From positions 67,001 through 131,000 of the forward strand of contig OU015567.1 of NCBI GenBank assembly GCA_907165135.1: 64,000 nt of DNA. The letters are read 5' to 3'. The DNA is from Oikopleura dioica. Lineage: Eukaryota; Chordata; Appendicularia; Copelata; Oikopleuridae. This document shows positions 45,704 to 56,474 of this stretch, in pieces; the first letter of the stretch is position 1, and each line of letters opens with the position of its first letter. A model generated the notes under the pieces. It searched no databases. It saw only the letters and a list, made by a program, of their open reading frames with translations, and had not been told where the DNA came from. A program made the position numbers and the translations under genes.

Positions 45704-46996
45704 TGATATCCTTAGGGAACAACGCCTCAAGCAACACAAAAAATTTATTTCACGGCCAAGTATTTACGTCAATTCGGTTCTACGTTGGTTTAAATTTGTC
45801 TTGTCAGCTTGGTATCACCAAATTGATCAGACATTTTTTCAAAAATCATTTCACGATATTCTTCTCAAAATGAAAAGATGGTCAGTTTTTACGAGCCAGA
45901 TTGACCCAAAATTGTCTTATCATCATGTCATCTCTTTACGATTTCTATTTTTATCATTGGAATGCTCATATGCTCTCATCATAATCAACGGGTCGGAAAC
46001 TAATTAAGGGTTTATTCAGTCTAGGATTAATGTGTATGTACGCATACTTTGGAAGAAATCTTAATTCGTTTCTGACTATTCTAGTGCGATCTGACGTCAA
46101 TTCATCAAAAATATGCAATTCGCAAAACCGCATGTTTAATCTATTTATTGATATTTCTTATCATTGCTTTGCGATTTTAAAGTTCGATTATTGACAGTAC
46201 ATACGATTCAAAGTCTACAACAGAACAGCCGTCAACACCTTCTTCAACAACAACAACTCCAACGAGCAGATAAACCGTCGTATCATCTCGGTGCCGTGGG
46301 GTCGGACAAACTCTCTGTCAGTGCGTCCGCTTGTCGCAAACTAGCTCATCCGTAAGAGAAGATACGGTGCGAACCGCGACAGTAACTTCCCCCGGGTATG
46401 TTCCTTGGAATTTGCTTCTTCTATGATTTCAATTTTGATAAATTTATTTTATAAAATCCTGACCAAATTTTATTCAATTTATTTGTTAAAATTTTGTATA
46501 TATTCTTTTACTTTTCTCATCCTTTATTTATTTCAATCATAATTAACAGTCACTTCTACGGTCACATAGTGAGAAGTTTAAGTGGCTGTTATTATTTTCT
46601 GCTTTTTATTATGAAAAAATAATTAATTTGCGTTTTATCTCGTCACGCGCGGCGCCGGCTCCCGAAACCTTTGAAAATAACTTGCTTGGCAAGTTCGACC
46701 AGCTCCTCTTCCGAAAAGAAATCGATCCGAAAGGATTTCCCGCAAGAAAAACCGCTAAAAGAAGCTACGGGCTCTCTTCCTTGTTTTCGAAAGAAAAATT
46801 GTTTTTCAAAAACAACCGCTTGTTCAAAAACACTGATCGAATCTCGCTGCTATTTAACCCCGCGTCGCGCCTTTTTCCGTCATTCAAATCACAAATAAAA
46901 CCACGCAAATTTTAAATTTGATTCTCGTTGTTTTGGCTTGGCATTCTAGAGTTAGAGATCGAGCAAAATTCTTGCAGGACAGCCGCTTCCGTATCA
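45704..46996 (+). repeat. 3' LTR of element E
   Basis: It is essentially identical to 38812-40102, with the hairpin at 46545-46590. It is preceded by AAAAAGAAAGGCGAAAAAGAT and then a GACCC...GGTC stem at about 45687-45700, so the purine tract is about 30-50 bases from the LTR edge. Confidence 0.94.
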
Positions 46997-49900
46997 ATTC
47001 ATGATAACGATGACCATCGAAAAAAAAATTTTTTTTTTGATTTTTTTTCTGTTGGGTTTGAGAGGCTCAGAATCAACCAAAATGACGCTCGGAAGACGTC
47101 AGAAACGCTGCAAATAAAATAAGGGCAAAAAACGAAATTTCAAAATTTTGACCTCGTTTTTGGGCGATTCATGATAACGATGACCATCGAAAAAAATTTT
47201 TTTGAATTTTTTTTCTGTTGGGTTTGAGAGGCTCAGAATCAACCAAAATGACGCTCGGAAGACGGCAGAAACGCTGCAAATAAAATTAGAGCAAAAACGA
47301 ATTTTCAAAATTTTGACCTCGTTTTTGGGCGATTTATGATAACGATGACCATCGAAAAAATTTTTTTGAATTTTTTTCTGTTGGGTTTGAGAGGCTCAGA
47401 ATCAACCAAAATGACGCTTGGAAGACGACAGAAACGCTGCAAATAAAATTAGAGCAAAAACGAATTTTCAAAATTTTGACCTCATTTTTGGGCGATTCAT
47501 GATAACGATGACCATCGAAAAATTTTTTTGAATTTTTTCTGTTGGGTTTGAGAGGCTCAGAATCGACCAAAATGACGCTCGGTAGACGACAGAAACGCTG
47601 CAAATAAAATTAGAGCAAAAACGAATTTTCAAAATTTTGACCTCATTTTTGGGCAATTCATGATAATGATGACCATCGAAAAAATTTTTTTGATTTTTTT
47701 TTCTGTTGGGTTTGAGAGGCTCACAATCAACCAAAATGACGCTCGGAAGACGACAGAAACGCTGCAAATAAAATTAGGGCAAAAACGAACTTTCAAAATT
47801 TTGACCTCGTTTTTGGGCGATTCATGATAACGATGACCATCGAAAAATATTTTTTGGGTTTTTTTCTGTTGGGTTTGAGAGGCTCAGAATCAACCAAAAT
47901 GACGCTCGGAAGACGGCAGAAACGCTGCAAATAAAATTAGGGCAAAAACGAAATTTCAAAATTTTGACCTCGTTTTTGGGCGATTCATGATAACGATGAC
48001 CATCGAAAAAATTTTTTTTTGAATTTTTTCTGTTGGGTTTGAGAGGCTCAGAATCAACCAAAATGACGCTCGGAAGACGACAAAAACGCTGCAAATAAAA
48101 TTAGAGCAAAAACGAATTTTCAAAATTTTGACCTCATTTTTGGGCGATTCATGATAACGATGACCATCGAAAAAAATTTTTTTGATTTTTTTCTGTTGGG
48201 TTTGAGAGGCTCAGAATCAACCAAAATGACGCTCGGAAGACGTCAGAAACGCTGCAAATAAAATAAGGGCAAAAAACGAAATTTCAAAATTTTGACCTCG
48301 TTTTTGGGCGATTCATGATAACGATGACCATCGAAAAAATTTTTTTGAATTTTTTCTGTTGGGTTTGAGAGGCTCAGAATCAACCAAAATGACGCTCGGA
48401 AGACGGCAGAAACGCTGCAAATAAAATTAGAGCAAAAACGAATTTTCAAAATTTTGACCTCGTTTTTGGGCGATTCATGATAACGATGACCATCGAAAAA
48501 TTTTTTTGAATTTTTTTCTGTTGGGTTTGAGAGGCTCAGAATCGACCAAAATGACGCTCGGAAGACGACAGAAACGCTGCAAATAAAATTAGAGCAAAAA
48601 CGAATTTTCAAAATTTTGACCTCATTTTTGGGCAATTCATGATAATGATGACCATCGAAAAAAAATTTTTTTTTTGATTTTTTTTTCTGTTGGGTTTGAG
48701 AGGCTCAGAATCAACCAAAATGACGCTCGGAAGACGACAGAAACGCTGCAAATAAAATTAGGGCAAAAAACGAACTTTCAAAATTTTGACCTCGTTTTTG
48801 GGCGATTTATGATAACGATGACCATCGAAAAAAAAATTTTTTTTTTGATTTTTTTTCTGTTGGGTTTGAGAGGCTCAGAATCAACCAAAATGACGCTCGG
48901 AAGACGTCAGTAACGCTGCAAATAAAATAAGGGCAAAAACGAAATTTCAAAATTTTGACCTCGTTTTTGGGCGATTCATGATAACGATGACCATCGAAAA
49001 ATTTTTTTGATTTTTTCTGTTGGGTTTGAGAGGCTCAGAATCAACCAAAATGACGCTCGGAAGACGTCAGAAACGCTGCAAATAAAATAAGGGCAAAAAA
49101 CGAAATTTCAAAATTTTGACCTCGTTTTTGGGCGATTCATGATAACGATGACCATTAAAAAAAATTTTTTTTTTTTTGAATTTTTTTTCTGTTGGGTTTG
49201 AGAGGCTCAGAATCAACCAAAATGACGCTCGGAAGACGTCAGAAACGCTGCAAATAAAATAAGGGCAAAAACGAAATTTCAAAATTTTGACCTCGTTTTT
49301 GGGCGATTTATGATAACGATGACCATCGAAAAAAAAATTTTTTTTTTGAATTTTTTCTGTTGGGTCTGAGAGGCTCAGAATCAACCAAAATGACGCTTGG
49401 AAGACGACAGAAACGCTGCAAATAAAATTAGAGCAAAAAACGAATTTTCAAAATTTTGACCTCATTTTTGGCGATTCATGATAACGATGACCATCGAAAA
49501 AAAAATTATTTTTTTGATTTTTTTTCTGTTGGGTTTGAGAGGCTCAGAATCAACCAAAATGACGCTCGGAAGACGTCAGAAACGCTGCAAATAAAATTAG
49601 GGCAAAAAACGTTTTCAAAATTTTGACCTCGTTTTTTTGCGATTCATGATAACGATGACCATCGAAAAAAATTTTTTTGAATTTTTTCTGTTGGGTTTGA
49701 GAGGCTCAGAATAAACCAAAATGACGCTCGGAAGACGGCAGAAACGCTGCAAATTAAATTAGAGCAAAAACGAACTTTCAAAATTTTGACCTCGTTTTTG
49801 GGCGATTCATGATAACGATGACCATCGAAAAAAATTTTTTTTTGAATTTTTTCTGTTGGGTTTGAGAGGCTCAGAATCAACCAAAATGACACTCGGGAGA

Positions 49901-51654
49901 CGGCAGAAACGCTGCAAATAAAATAAGGGCAAAAACGAATTTTCAAAATTTTGACCTCGTTTTTAGGCGATTCATGATAACGATGACCATCGAAAAAAAT
50001 TTTTTTGAATTTTTTCTGTTTGGTTTGAGAGGCTCAGAATCAACCAAAATGACGCTTGGAAGACGGCAGAAACGCTGCAAATAAAATTAGGGCAAAAACG
50101 TATTTTCAAAATTTTGACCTCGTTTTTGGGCGATTCATGATAACGATGACCATCGAAAAATTTTTTTGAATTTTTTCTGTTGGGTTTGAGAGGCTCAGAA
50201 TCAACCAAAATGACGCTCGGAAGACGGCAGAAACGCTGCAAATAAAATAAGGGCAAAAAACGAATTTTCAAAATTTTGACCTCGTTTTTGGGCGATTCAT
50301 GATAACGATGACCATCGAAAAAAAAATTTTTTTTTTGAATTTTTTTTCTGTTGGGTTTGAGAGGCCCAGAATCAACCAAAATGACGCTCGGAAGACGGCA
50401 GAAACGCTGCAAATAAAATTAGGGCAAAAAACGAACTTTCAAAATTTTGACCTCGTTTTTGGGCGATTCATGATAACGATGACCATCGAAAAAAAAATTT
50501 TTTTTTTGAATTTTTTTTCTGTTGGGTTTGAGAGGCTCAGAATCGACCAAAATGACGCTCGGAAGACGACAAAAACGCTGCAAATAAAATTAGAGCAAAA
50601 ACGAATTTTCAAAATTTTGACCTCATCTTTGGGCAATTCATGATAACGATGACCATCGAAAAAAATTTTTTTGAATTTTTTCTGTTGGGTTTGAGAGGCT
50701 CAGAATCAACCAAAATGACGCTCGGAAGACGGCAGAAACGCTGCAAATAAAATAAGGGCAAAAAACGAATTTTCAAAATTTTGACCTCGTTTTTGGGCGA
50801 TTCATGATAACGATGACCAACGAAAAAAAATTTTTTTTTTGAATTTTTTTCTGTTGGGTTTGAGAGGCTCAGAATCAACCAAAATGACGCTCGGAAGACG
50901 GCAGAAACGCTGCAAATAAAATAAGGGCAAAAAACAAACTTTCAAAATTTTGACCTCGTTTTTGGGCGATTCATGATAACGATGACCATCGAAAAAAAAA
51001 TTTTTTTTTTGAATTTTTTTTCTGTTGGGTTTGAGAGGCTCAGAATCAACCAAAATGACGCTCGGAAGACGGCAGAAACGCTGCAAATAAAATAAGGGCA
51101 AAAACGAACTTTCAAAATTTTGACCTCGTTTTTGGGCGATTTATGATAACGATGACCATCGAAAAAAATTTTTTTGAATTTTTTCTGTTGGGTTTGAGAG
51201 GCTCAGAATCAACCAAAATGACGCTCGGAAGACGGCAGAAACGCTGCAAATAAAATAAGGGCAAAAACAAACTTTCAAAATTTTGACCTCGTTTTTGGGC
51301 GATTTATGATAACGATGACCATCGAAAAAAAAATTTTTTTTTTTTGAATTTTTTTTTCTGTTAGGTTTGAGAGGCTCAGAATCAACCAAAATGACGCTCG
51401 GAAGACGGCAGAAACGCTGCAAATAAAATTAGGGCAAAAAACGAACTTTCAAAATTTTGACCTCGTTTTTGGGCGATTCATGATAACGATGACCATCGAA
51501 AAAAATATTTTTTTTTGGGTTTTTTTTCTGTTGGGTTTGAGAGGCTCAGAATCAACCAAAATGACGCTCGGAAGACGGCAGAAACGCTGCAAATAAAATT
51601 AGGGCAAAAACGAACTTTCAAAATTTTGACCTCGTTTTTGGGCGATTCATGATA
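46997..51654. repeat. Satellite block 7 (about 28 monomers)
   Basis: This is the longest uninterrupted block. Monomers vary mainly in the length of the A-run/T-run and in GGAAGACGGCAG versus GACGTCAG or GACGACAG. It ends within GATTCATGATA, where the sequence switches directly to a different tandem repeat. Confidence 0.97.
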
Positions 51655-52345
51655 AGTTCGGGTCGGCTTGGCCCCTGCCCTGACTGAATTCAAAAACGGG
51701 GCTGGCCTTCCCTTCGGGTCGGCTTGGCTTCTTCCCTGACTGAATTCAAAAACGGGGCTGGCCTCCCCTTCGGGTCGGCTTGGCCCCTTCTCTGACTGAA
51801 TTCAAAAAACGGGGCTGGCCTCCCCTTCGGGTCGGCTTGGCCCCTTCTCTGACTGAATTCAAAAAACGGGGCTGGCCTCCCCATCGGGTCGGCTTGGCCC
51901 CTTCCCTTACTGAATTCAAAAAACGGGGCTAGCCTCCCCTTCGGGTCGGCTTGGCCCCTACCCTGACTGAATTCAAAAAACGGGGCTGGCCTTCCCTTCG
52001 GGTCGGCTTGGCCCCTTCCCTGACTGAATTCAAAAAACGGGGCTGGCCTCCCCTTTGGGTCGGCTTGGCCCCTTCCCTGACTGAATTCAAAAACGGGGCT
52101 GGCCTCCCCTTTGGGTCGGCTTGGCCCCTTCCCTGACTGAATTCAAAAACGGGGCTGGCCTCCCTTCGGGTCGGCTTGGCCCTTTCTCTGACTTAATTCA
52201 AAAACGGGGCTGGCCTCCCTTTGGGTCGGCTTGGCCCCTTCCCTGACTGAATTCAAAAACGGGGCTGGCCTCCCTTCGGGTCGGCTTGGCCCCTTCTCTG
52301 ACTGAATTAAAAACGGGGCTGGCCTCCCCTTCGGGTCGGCTTGTT
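51655..52345. repeat. 56/57-base G+C-richer minisatellite (about 12 copies)
   Basis: Units run from TTCGGGTCGGCTTGGCCCC through CTGACTGAATTC to ACGGGGCTGGCC, with starts at 51661, 51717, 51773 and 51830. Because 57 is a multiple of three, long repetitive frames exist on both strands (a 19-residue unit on the minus strand), but single-base indels break them. I treat it as non-coding. Confidence 0.95.
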
Positions 52346-52394
52346 CAAAAATGTGGCTTTTCAAAATTTGGGCCATCAATTTCGTTTGTACAAT

Positions 52395-52634
52395 TTAAGA
52401 CCCCTGGTCCAAACACAATGTAAAATAATCATTCGTCTGTATGAAATGTTCAAGATGAGCCTTCAATATTGCTGGCAGCGCTCCTTGTAAGTCCCGTATA
52501 TATGTTCTTTGGGGTACAGTTAGCTTCTGAGAATCACTTTCTCCATTTTTAAGGCAAGGGAAGAAATTAAAGGCGTTTTCAAAAAAGGCAACGATCTCAG
52601 TAGGTCTGTAGCCTTCGCTGTACATTTCCAGTAT
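52395..52634 (-). CDS. Exon of an unrecognised protein
   Basis: After a TTGCTCAG acceptor, the minus strand reads ILEMYSEGYRPTEIVAFFENA and continues for about 79 codons to a stop at 52395. The composition is ordinary globular protein, with predicted helices and no low complexity, unlike the satellite. It could be the last exon of the gene at 52817-53701, but I found no in-frame donor joining them, or a separate gene. I do not recognise the family. Confidence 0.45.
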   Translation of the reverse strand: MLEMYSEGYRPTEIVAFFENAFNFFPCLKNGESDSQKLTVPQRTYIRDLQGALPAILKAHLEHFIQTNDYFTLCLDQGS

Positions 52635-52816
52635 CTGAGCAAGAGTTTTAACTTATTTTAGGGATTTTATAATTCGCTTTTTCAAAGAAAATTACAAAAA
52701 TTAAAATTAACCATATAATCGGAAAAATCGATTTTATGCGAAATCCCTTGCTGGATAAGTATTTTGATTATGCGTCTGTTGTTGCTGCTCTGTGCATGAA
52801 GAAAGATCGAGTCGAG

Positions 52817-53701
52817 TCATTTGAAACAGCTTGGTTGAAGAAACGCATTGATTTTTTGAGAAGAAATCAGGGAATCATCATTCTCAAATTCTCCATCATT
52901 GTTGTCGTCTTCATTGTAAGAGATTGATCTATCTCTTTTTCTCAATTTTGTAGCTGTAAGGTGTCCGTTATCGCTGCTTTCTCTTTCACGTTTCCGTTTA
53001 TTTTTATTTCTCGCGCTTGGGGGGCGAGCTGGGGTTCCTTGTCGAGATGTTCCTTGACTAGGTGTTTTTTGGCTAGAAGCTGGTCGTGAAGGGGTATTTT
53101 CTTTGTTATTAGGTGTACCAAAGCCACCAGAACTCGTTTCAGGAGAAGCAATTTGATCTCGTTGGCGATCGAAATCGTTCACAGCTTGCGCAATCGATTG
53201 AGTTTGCTGATTCGAAAGAACTCTTTCGCGAAGTGGCGAGCGGAAGTCAAGAGCGCGATTGACGTTCTTTTGGCTTTGAGCTGGGACATTTTCTTGCTGA
53301 AAAAATGATAGACAAAAATTAGAAATTAAAGCTACCCATCCAGAGGGAAATATTCCCTTTCGACCAAAGAAAGTTCGAAAACCTCTCGGGTAATGCCTAG
53401 GATTGCACGTTTCATCAAGATTTCTTATCAGACTGATTCTTAAGGAAAATGTTTATATTAATTAACATGAGAAGAAATACCTGTCAAGAACACACCACTC
53501 CCTTTCCATTTGAGACCAAACAAGATGATGCCTCGAGGAATCCAAAAGAAAAGCCTTTATAGTATTGTAGATATGACGGTTTCTCTGCAAGGCAGTTTTA
53601 TACGCGATTCTACTCTCTAGTATCTCCTCAAGTTTTATTTGGGAATTGATTTTCGGCAAGTCCGAGAGTGTAAGTAGCAAACACTTATTCTCATTTGTTT
53701 T
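52817..53701 (-). CDS. Two-exon fragment of an unrecognised, partly disordered protein
   Basis: Exon one (53701-53486) follows a TTTTTCAG acceptor and encodes a helical segment, LLTLSDLPKINSQIKLEEIL through MEREWCVL. Exon two (53297-52817) starts QENVPAQSQ. It is rich in S, T, P and Q, has a basic patch RNKNKRKRERE that looks like a nuclear localisation signal, and ends FLQPSCFK. Joining the exons in frame requires a GA donor (GACAGG at 53485) and an AG acceptor; the nearby GT gives a frameshift. An upstream exon with the start codon was not found. Function unknown; a nuclear role is only suggested by the basic patch. Confidence 0.5.
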
Positions 53702-54110
53702 CTGAAAAACACCATCGACAGTAAGTAAAAATAAAGAAAGATTCGTTTCATTTTGTGTTTAAACGAATTGAGGATCGTATTTATAGGGAAGATTTATTTA
53801 ATTATTGTCATAAGATAGTCTTAATGATCATACGATCAATTCTGGATCCCGAGAATGTCTAATTTACATCAATAAGACGGGTTGTCTGTAGTTATTATTT
53901 CAATATTTTCAGACATTAGCTGTCTAAAGTGTCAACTTTGTCTCCAAAAACAAGCAAAGTCAAACGTCTAAAATTTTTTATGAATACCGTAAATAACTTT
54001 AATATATTCATCATTTCCAAGCAAAATAAACTTTCCTAAAGACTTGTTGGTTTGATCTTATGAAAAAGTCATTGAATCAAGTATATTCGTTCTTACATCT
54101 GCTTAAAAGA
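53702..54110. other. No gene recognised
   Basis: The stretch is AT-rich and lacks open frames of note. It should hold the promoter or first exon of the minus-strand gene at 52817-53701, but none could be identified. Confidence 0.4.
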
Positions 54111-54480
54111 TTCCTTATAGGTAGAGAAGCGTTTTGATATACATATTTCAGCATTTTGTTTATATAAAGTGCGTGAACCGCCTTGAACCGCTGTGAACCG
54201 GGCGGTCAACCAAGCGGTTCGGTTTGAAAACCTGTTGAAATGATTCCTTTAGAGTAGAGAAGCGTTTTGATATACATATTTAAGCATTTTGTTAATATAA
54301 AGTGCGTGAACCGCCTTGAACCGCTGTGAACCGGGCGGTCAACCAAGCGGTTTGGTTTGAAAATATGTTTAAACGACTTGTTTTTGAAAAATATGCATTT
54401 CGATATACATATTGCCGGATCTCGACCCTTCTAAAGGCTTGAACCGCGACGAACCGCCAGAATGACCAGCTGGTTCATAA
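54111..54480. repeat. Tandem repeat with GAACCGC motifs, period about 133
   Basis: Two near-identical units start at 54111 and 54244 (TTCCTT...AGAGAAGCGTTTTGATATACATATT), and a third, decayed partial unit starts near 54377. Each contains CTTGAACCGCTGTGAACCGGGCGGTCAACC, in which GAACCG/CGGTTC elements can pair. Function unknown. Confidence 0.8.
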
Positions 54481-54898
54481 AATACCACCTCGATGAATTC
54501 AGTGATTCATAAGCTTCAAGAAAAGCTATAGATCGTAATCATAGCACGCCTAGATCAAAAGTTGAAATTCTTGAATTTTCGTATTTGGTAGTTTCAGTCA
54601 ACTTTGTGGCGCTAGAAAATCTCCGAGGATCCCCGGATCATAAATTTTTTCAGTTAGGAGAAGGATAGACACTCAACTATCATAAATTGAAGTTTTAGCA
54701 AAATCGATATGTGCGATGGCTGCTAAAAGTCGCTTTAGCTGACATTAGTGCATTTTTTCTCATCAAAAATCGACGAAAAAGGAGCTCAAAATTGAAGCTT
54801 TGAAAAATCTGCTAGTGCAGTTTTTTCTTGTTTGGTCTGACCGATGTAACTCATAAATGGCGCGCAAAAGTACTCAAGGATGAAGAAAATCGATTTAA

Positions 54899-55561
54899 GC
54901 CGCGATAAGCCTAAATATTACTCATATAGACGGTAATAATAACACTGTCATAACAAACCACACTCAAAAATCAATCGATGGTAAAATTGATGAAGAAGAC
55001 GCCGAGCTTACAGATGAACATGAGGACTGCGAGAATTTTGACAATAATCTTGTTAGTCACGGAAACTGTATCACTCAAAATGACGAGAAACAAGTCGTCA
55101 TCGATGAGAAGACTTGTAAAGAAGACGTTAAGTTAACTGATAAGCTTAACACCAGCCAGAATAATGGCAATGATCATGATAATAATGAAAACACCTTCAT
55201 TCAAGATGACGAGGAACAAGTCACCATCGATAAGAAAACTGACAGAGAAGACGTTAAGTTAACTGATAAGCGTAACACCCGCCAGAATTATGGCAATGAT
55301 CATGATGTTAATGGAAACACCCTCGTTCAAGATGACGAGGAACAAGTCAGAATTGATAAGAAAACTGATAGAGAAATCGTCGACTCAATTAATGACCGTG
55401 GAGACTGCGAGAAAACTGACAATGTTATTAGCGGAAACTCTGTCAGTCAAAAGAAATTTAAACAGGACTCCGTCGATGAGAAAACTGACAAAGAAGATGT
55501 CAAGTCAACTGATGACAATGATCCTGATGATATCCCAAGTTGTTTCTGTGCGTTGTTATGA
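54899..55561 (+). CDS. Exon of an acidic tandem-repeat protein
   Basis: An open frame of 220 codons, without an in-frame ATG, ends at TGA 55559-55561. It encodes units of 42, 42 and 40 residues (starts at 55082, 55208, 55334 and 55454) containing DDEEQV.IDKKTDREDVKLT and NGNDHD. Synonymous and conservative differences between units support coding use. The protein would be strongly acidic and probably disordered. The last residues CFCALL look like a natural C-terminus. An upstream exon must supply the start; TCATATAG at about 54930 is a possible acceptor. The family is not recognised. Confidence 0.5.
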   Translation, partial: AAISLNITHIDGNNNTVITNHTQKSIDGKIDEEDAELTDEHEDCENFDNNLVSHGNCITQNDEKQVVIDEKTCKEDVKLTDKLNTSQNNGNDHDNNENTFIQDDEEQVTIDKKTDREDVKLTDKRNTRQNYGNDHDVNGNTLVQDDEEQVRIDKKTDREIVDSINDRGDCEKTDNVISGNSVSQKKFKQDSVDEKTDKEDVKSTDDNDPDDIPSCFCALL

Positions 55562-55989
55562 TCTTCGAAGTTCATTACTTATATTTTCGATGCGCTTCAA
55601 AAATTTTCAGTAACAGAAATATTCACGATTAAATACTTACAAAATAAGAAAGTCGATTGATATCATTTGATAATTTTATTTCTTGTTAATTTTTGGTAGT
55701 GCTGTGGGCATTTAATGACCGTCATCAATCAAAAAAACAAAGAAAATTCTCAATTTTCAGAGGCTTGAAAGGTAAAATTTAAAGATCAGATTGAGACAAA
55801 ATGAATTTGATTAAGAAGAAAAAGAGTCGTGTGCAGAGTTTGAGTGACGGTGGTGGCTAATTTGACGAAATTTTAAAAATTTTTAAATTAAGCTAAGTCC
55901 CCTGTCGAGGGCATCACATCAAGTTTTTGATCAAATCTTAAGGGGCGCACTTAGGAATGAGGGTTTGAAAATTGGTTTTCAGCCCAAAA
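55562..55989. other. Intergenic, no gene recognised
   Basis: The only coding-like item is a 20-codon frame (MNLIKKKKSRVQSL...) at about 55801-55860, too short to support. Confidence 0.35.
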
Positions 55990-56474
55990 ATGAGCAAATT
56001 AAGCGAAAAAAAGCCTGAAAGCGCTGATACAATGTCCATGTTACAATATGTTCGTTATGAATCAGAAAGATTCCTTTCGAGACCTTGGAGATTTTTAAAA
56101 TTCTTGCTATTTAAATTTCTCGCTTATTGGAAAATCATGAAGCCACGTTTGTCACCCTAGGCAAGAGAAAAAATGTATTGTTTGGCAAATGATTTTTCCT
56201 CCTATAATAACATTCTCGAATCGATTTGTTCATTTTTTGTAAAATTTCACAGATAACTGATATTTTGATCCTTCTTCTCGTTTATAAGTTTCACATCGTC
56301 TTCTTACAAAATCATTGGTGTGATATAAATCATGAAATAAAATCGTTTTTTTTCAGACAGGTTAAGGGGATTAAAGAATACGTTCTTTTAAGAATTTACT
56401 CGCCTTCAGTCTTTCTTAGGCTTGATTTTGAACGTATTTTTCGTCGCCCCTCTCGGTTTCATATAGCCGCTTAA
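55990..56474 (+). CDS. Possible two-exon small membrane protein
   Basis: An ATG at 55990, nine bases after a TTTTCAG acceptor, opens MSKLSEKKPESADTMSMLQY with an aromatic/basic C-terminal stretch. A second open segment after TTTCACAG near 56252 reads ITDILILLLVYKFHIVFLQN, a membrane-like helix, and continues to a stop at 56474 (ending SRFHIAA). The splice joining them is not resolved and no family is recognised. The acceptor before the ATG resembles a trans-splice site. Confidence 0.25.

Larger units (their letters stand above)
38812..46996 (+). mobile_element. Ty3/gypsy retrotransposon E, full length and young
   Basis: The element is 8185 bases, with LTRs of 1291 and 1293 bases and a perfect ATTCA duplication in the satellite. 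The only LTR differences I found are one extra C in a C run (39498 versus 46389 region) and one extra T (39710 versus 46602 region), so it is probably the youngest insertion here. Gag and pol nonetheless contain several frame breaks, most at homopolymers. Confidence 0.96.

Noticed and set aside
46997-51654. CRISPR-like array (regular repeats)
   Set aside because: The whole monomer is repeated with no unique spacers and it is a eukaryotic satellite.
51690-52379. Repetitive proline/arginine-rich frames in the 56/57-base minisatellite
   Set aside because: Open on both strands because 57 is divisible by three; broken by indels and with no start or splice context.
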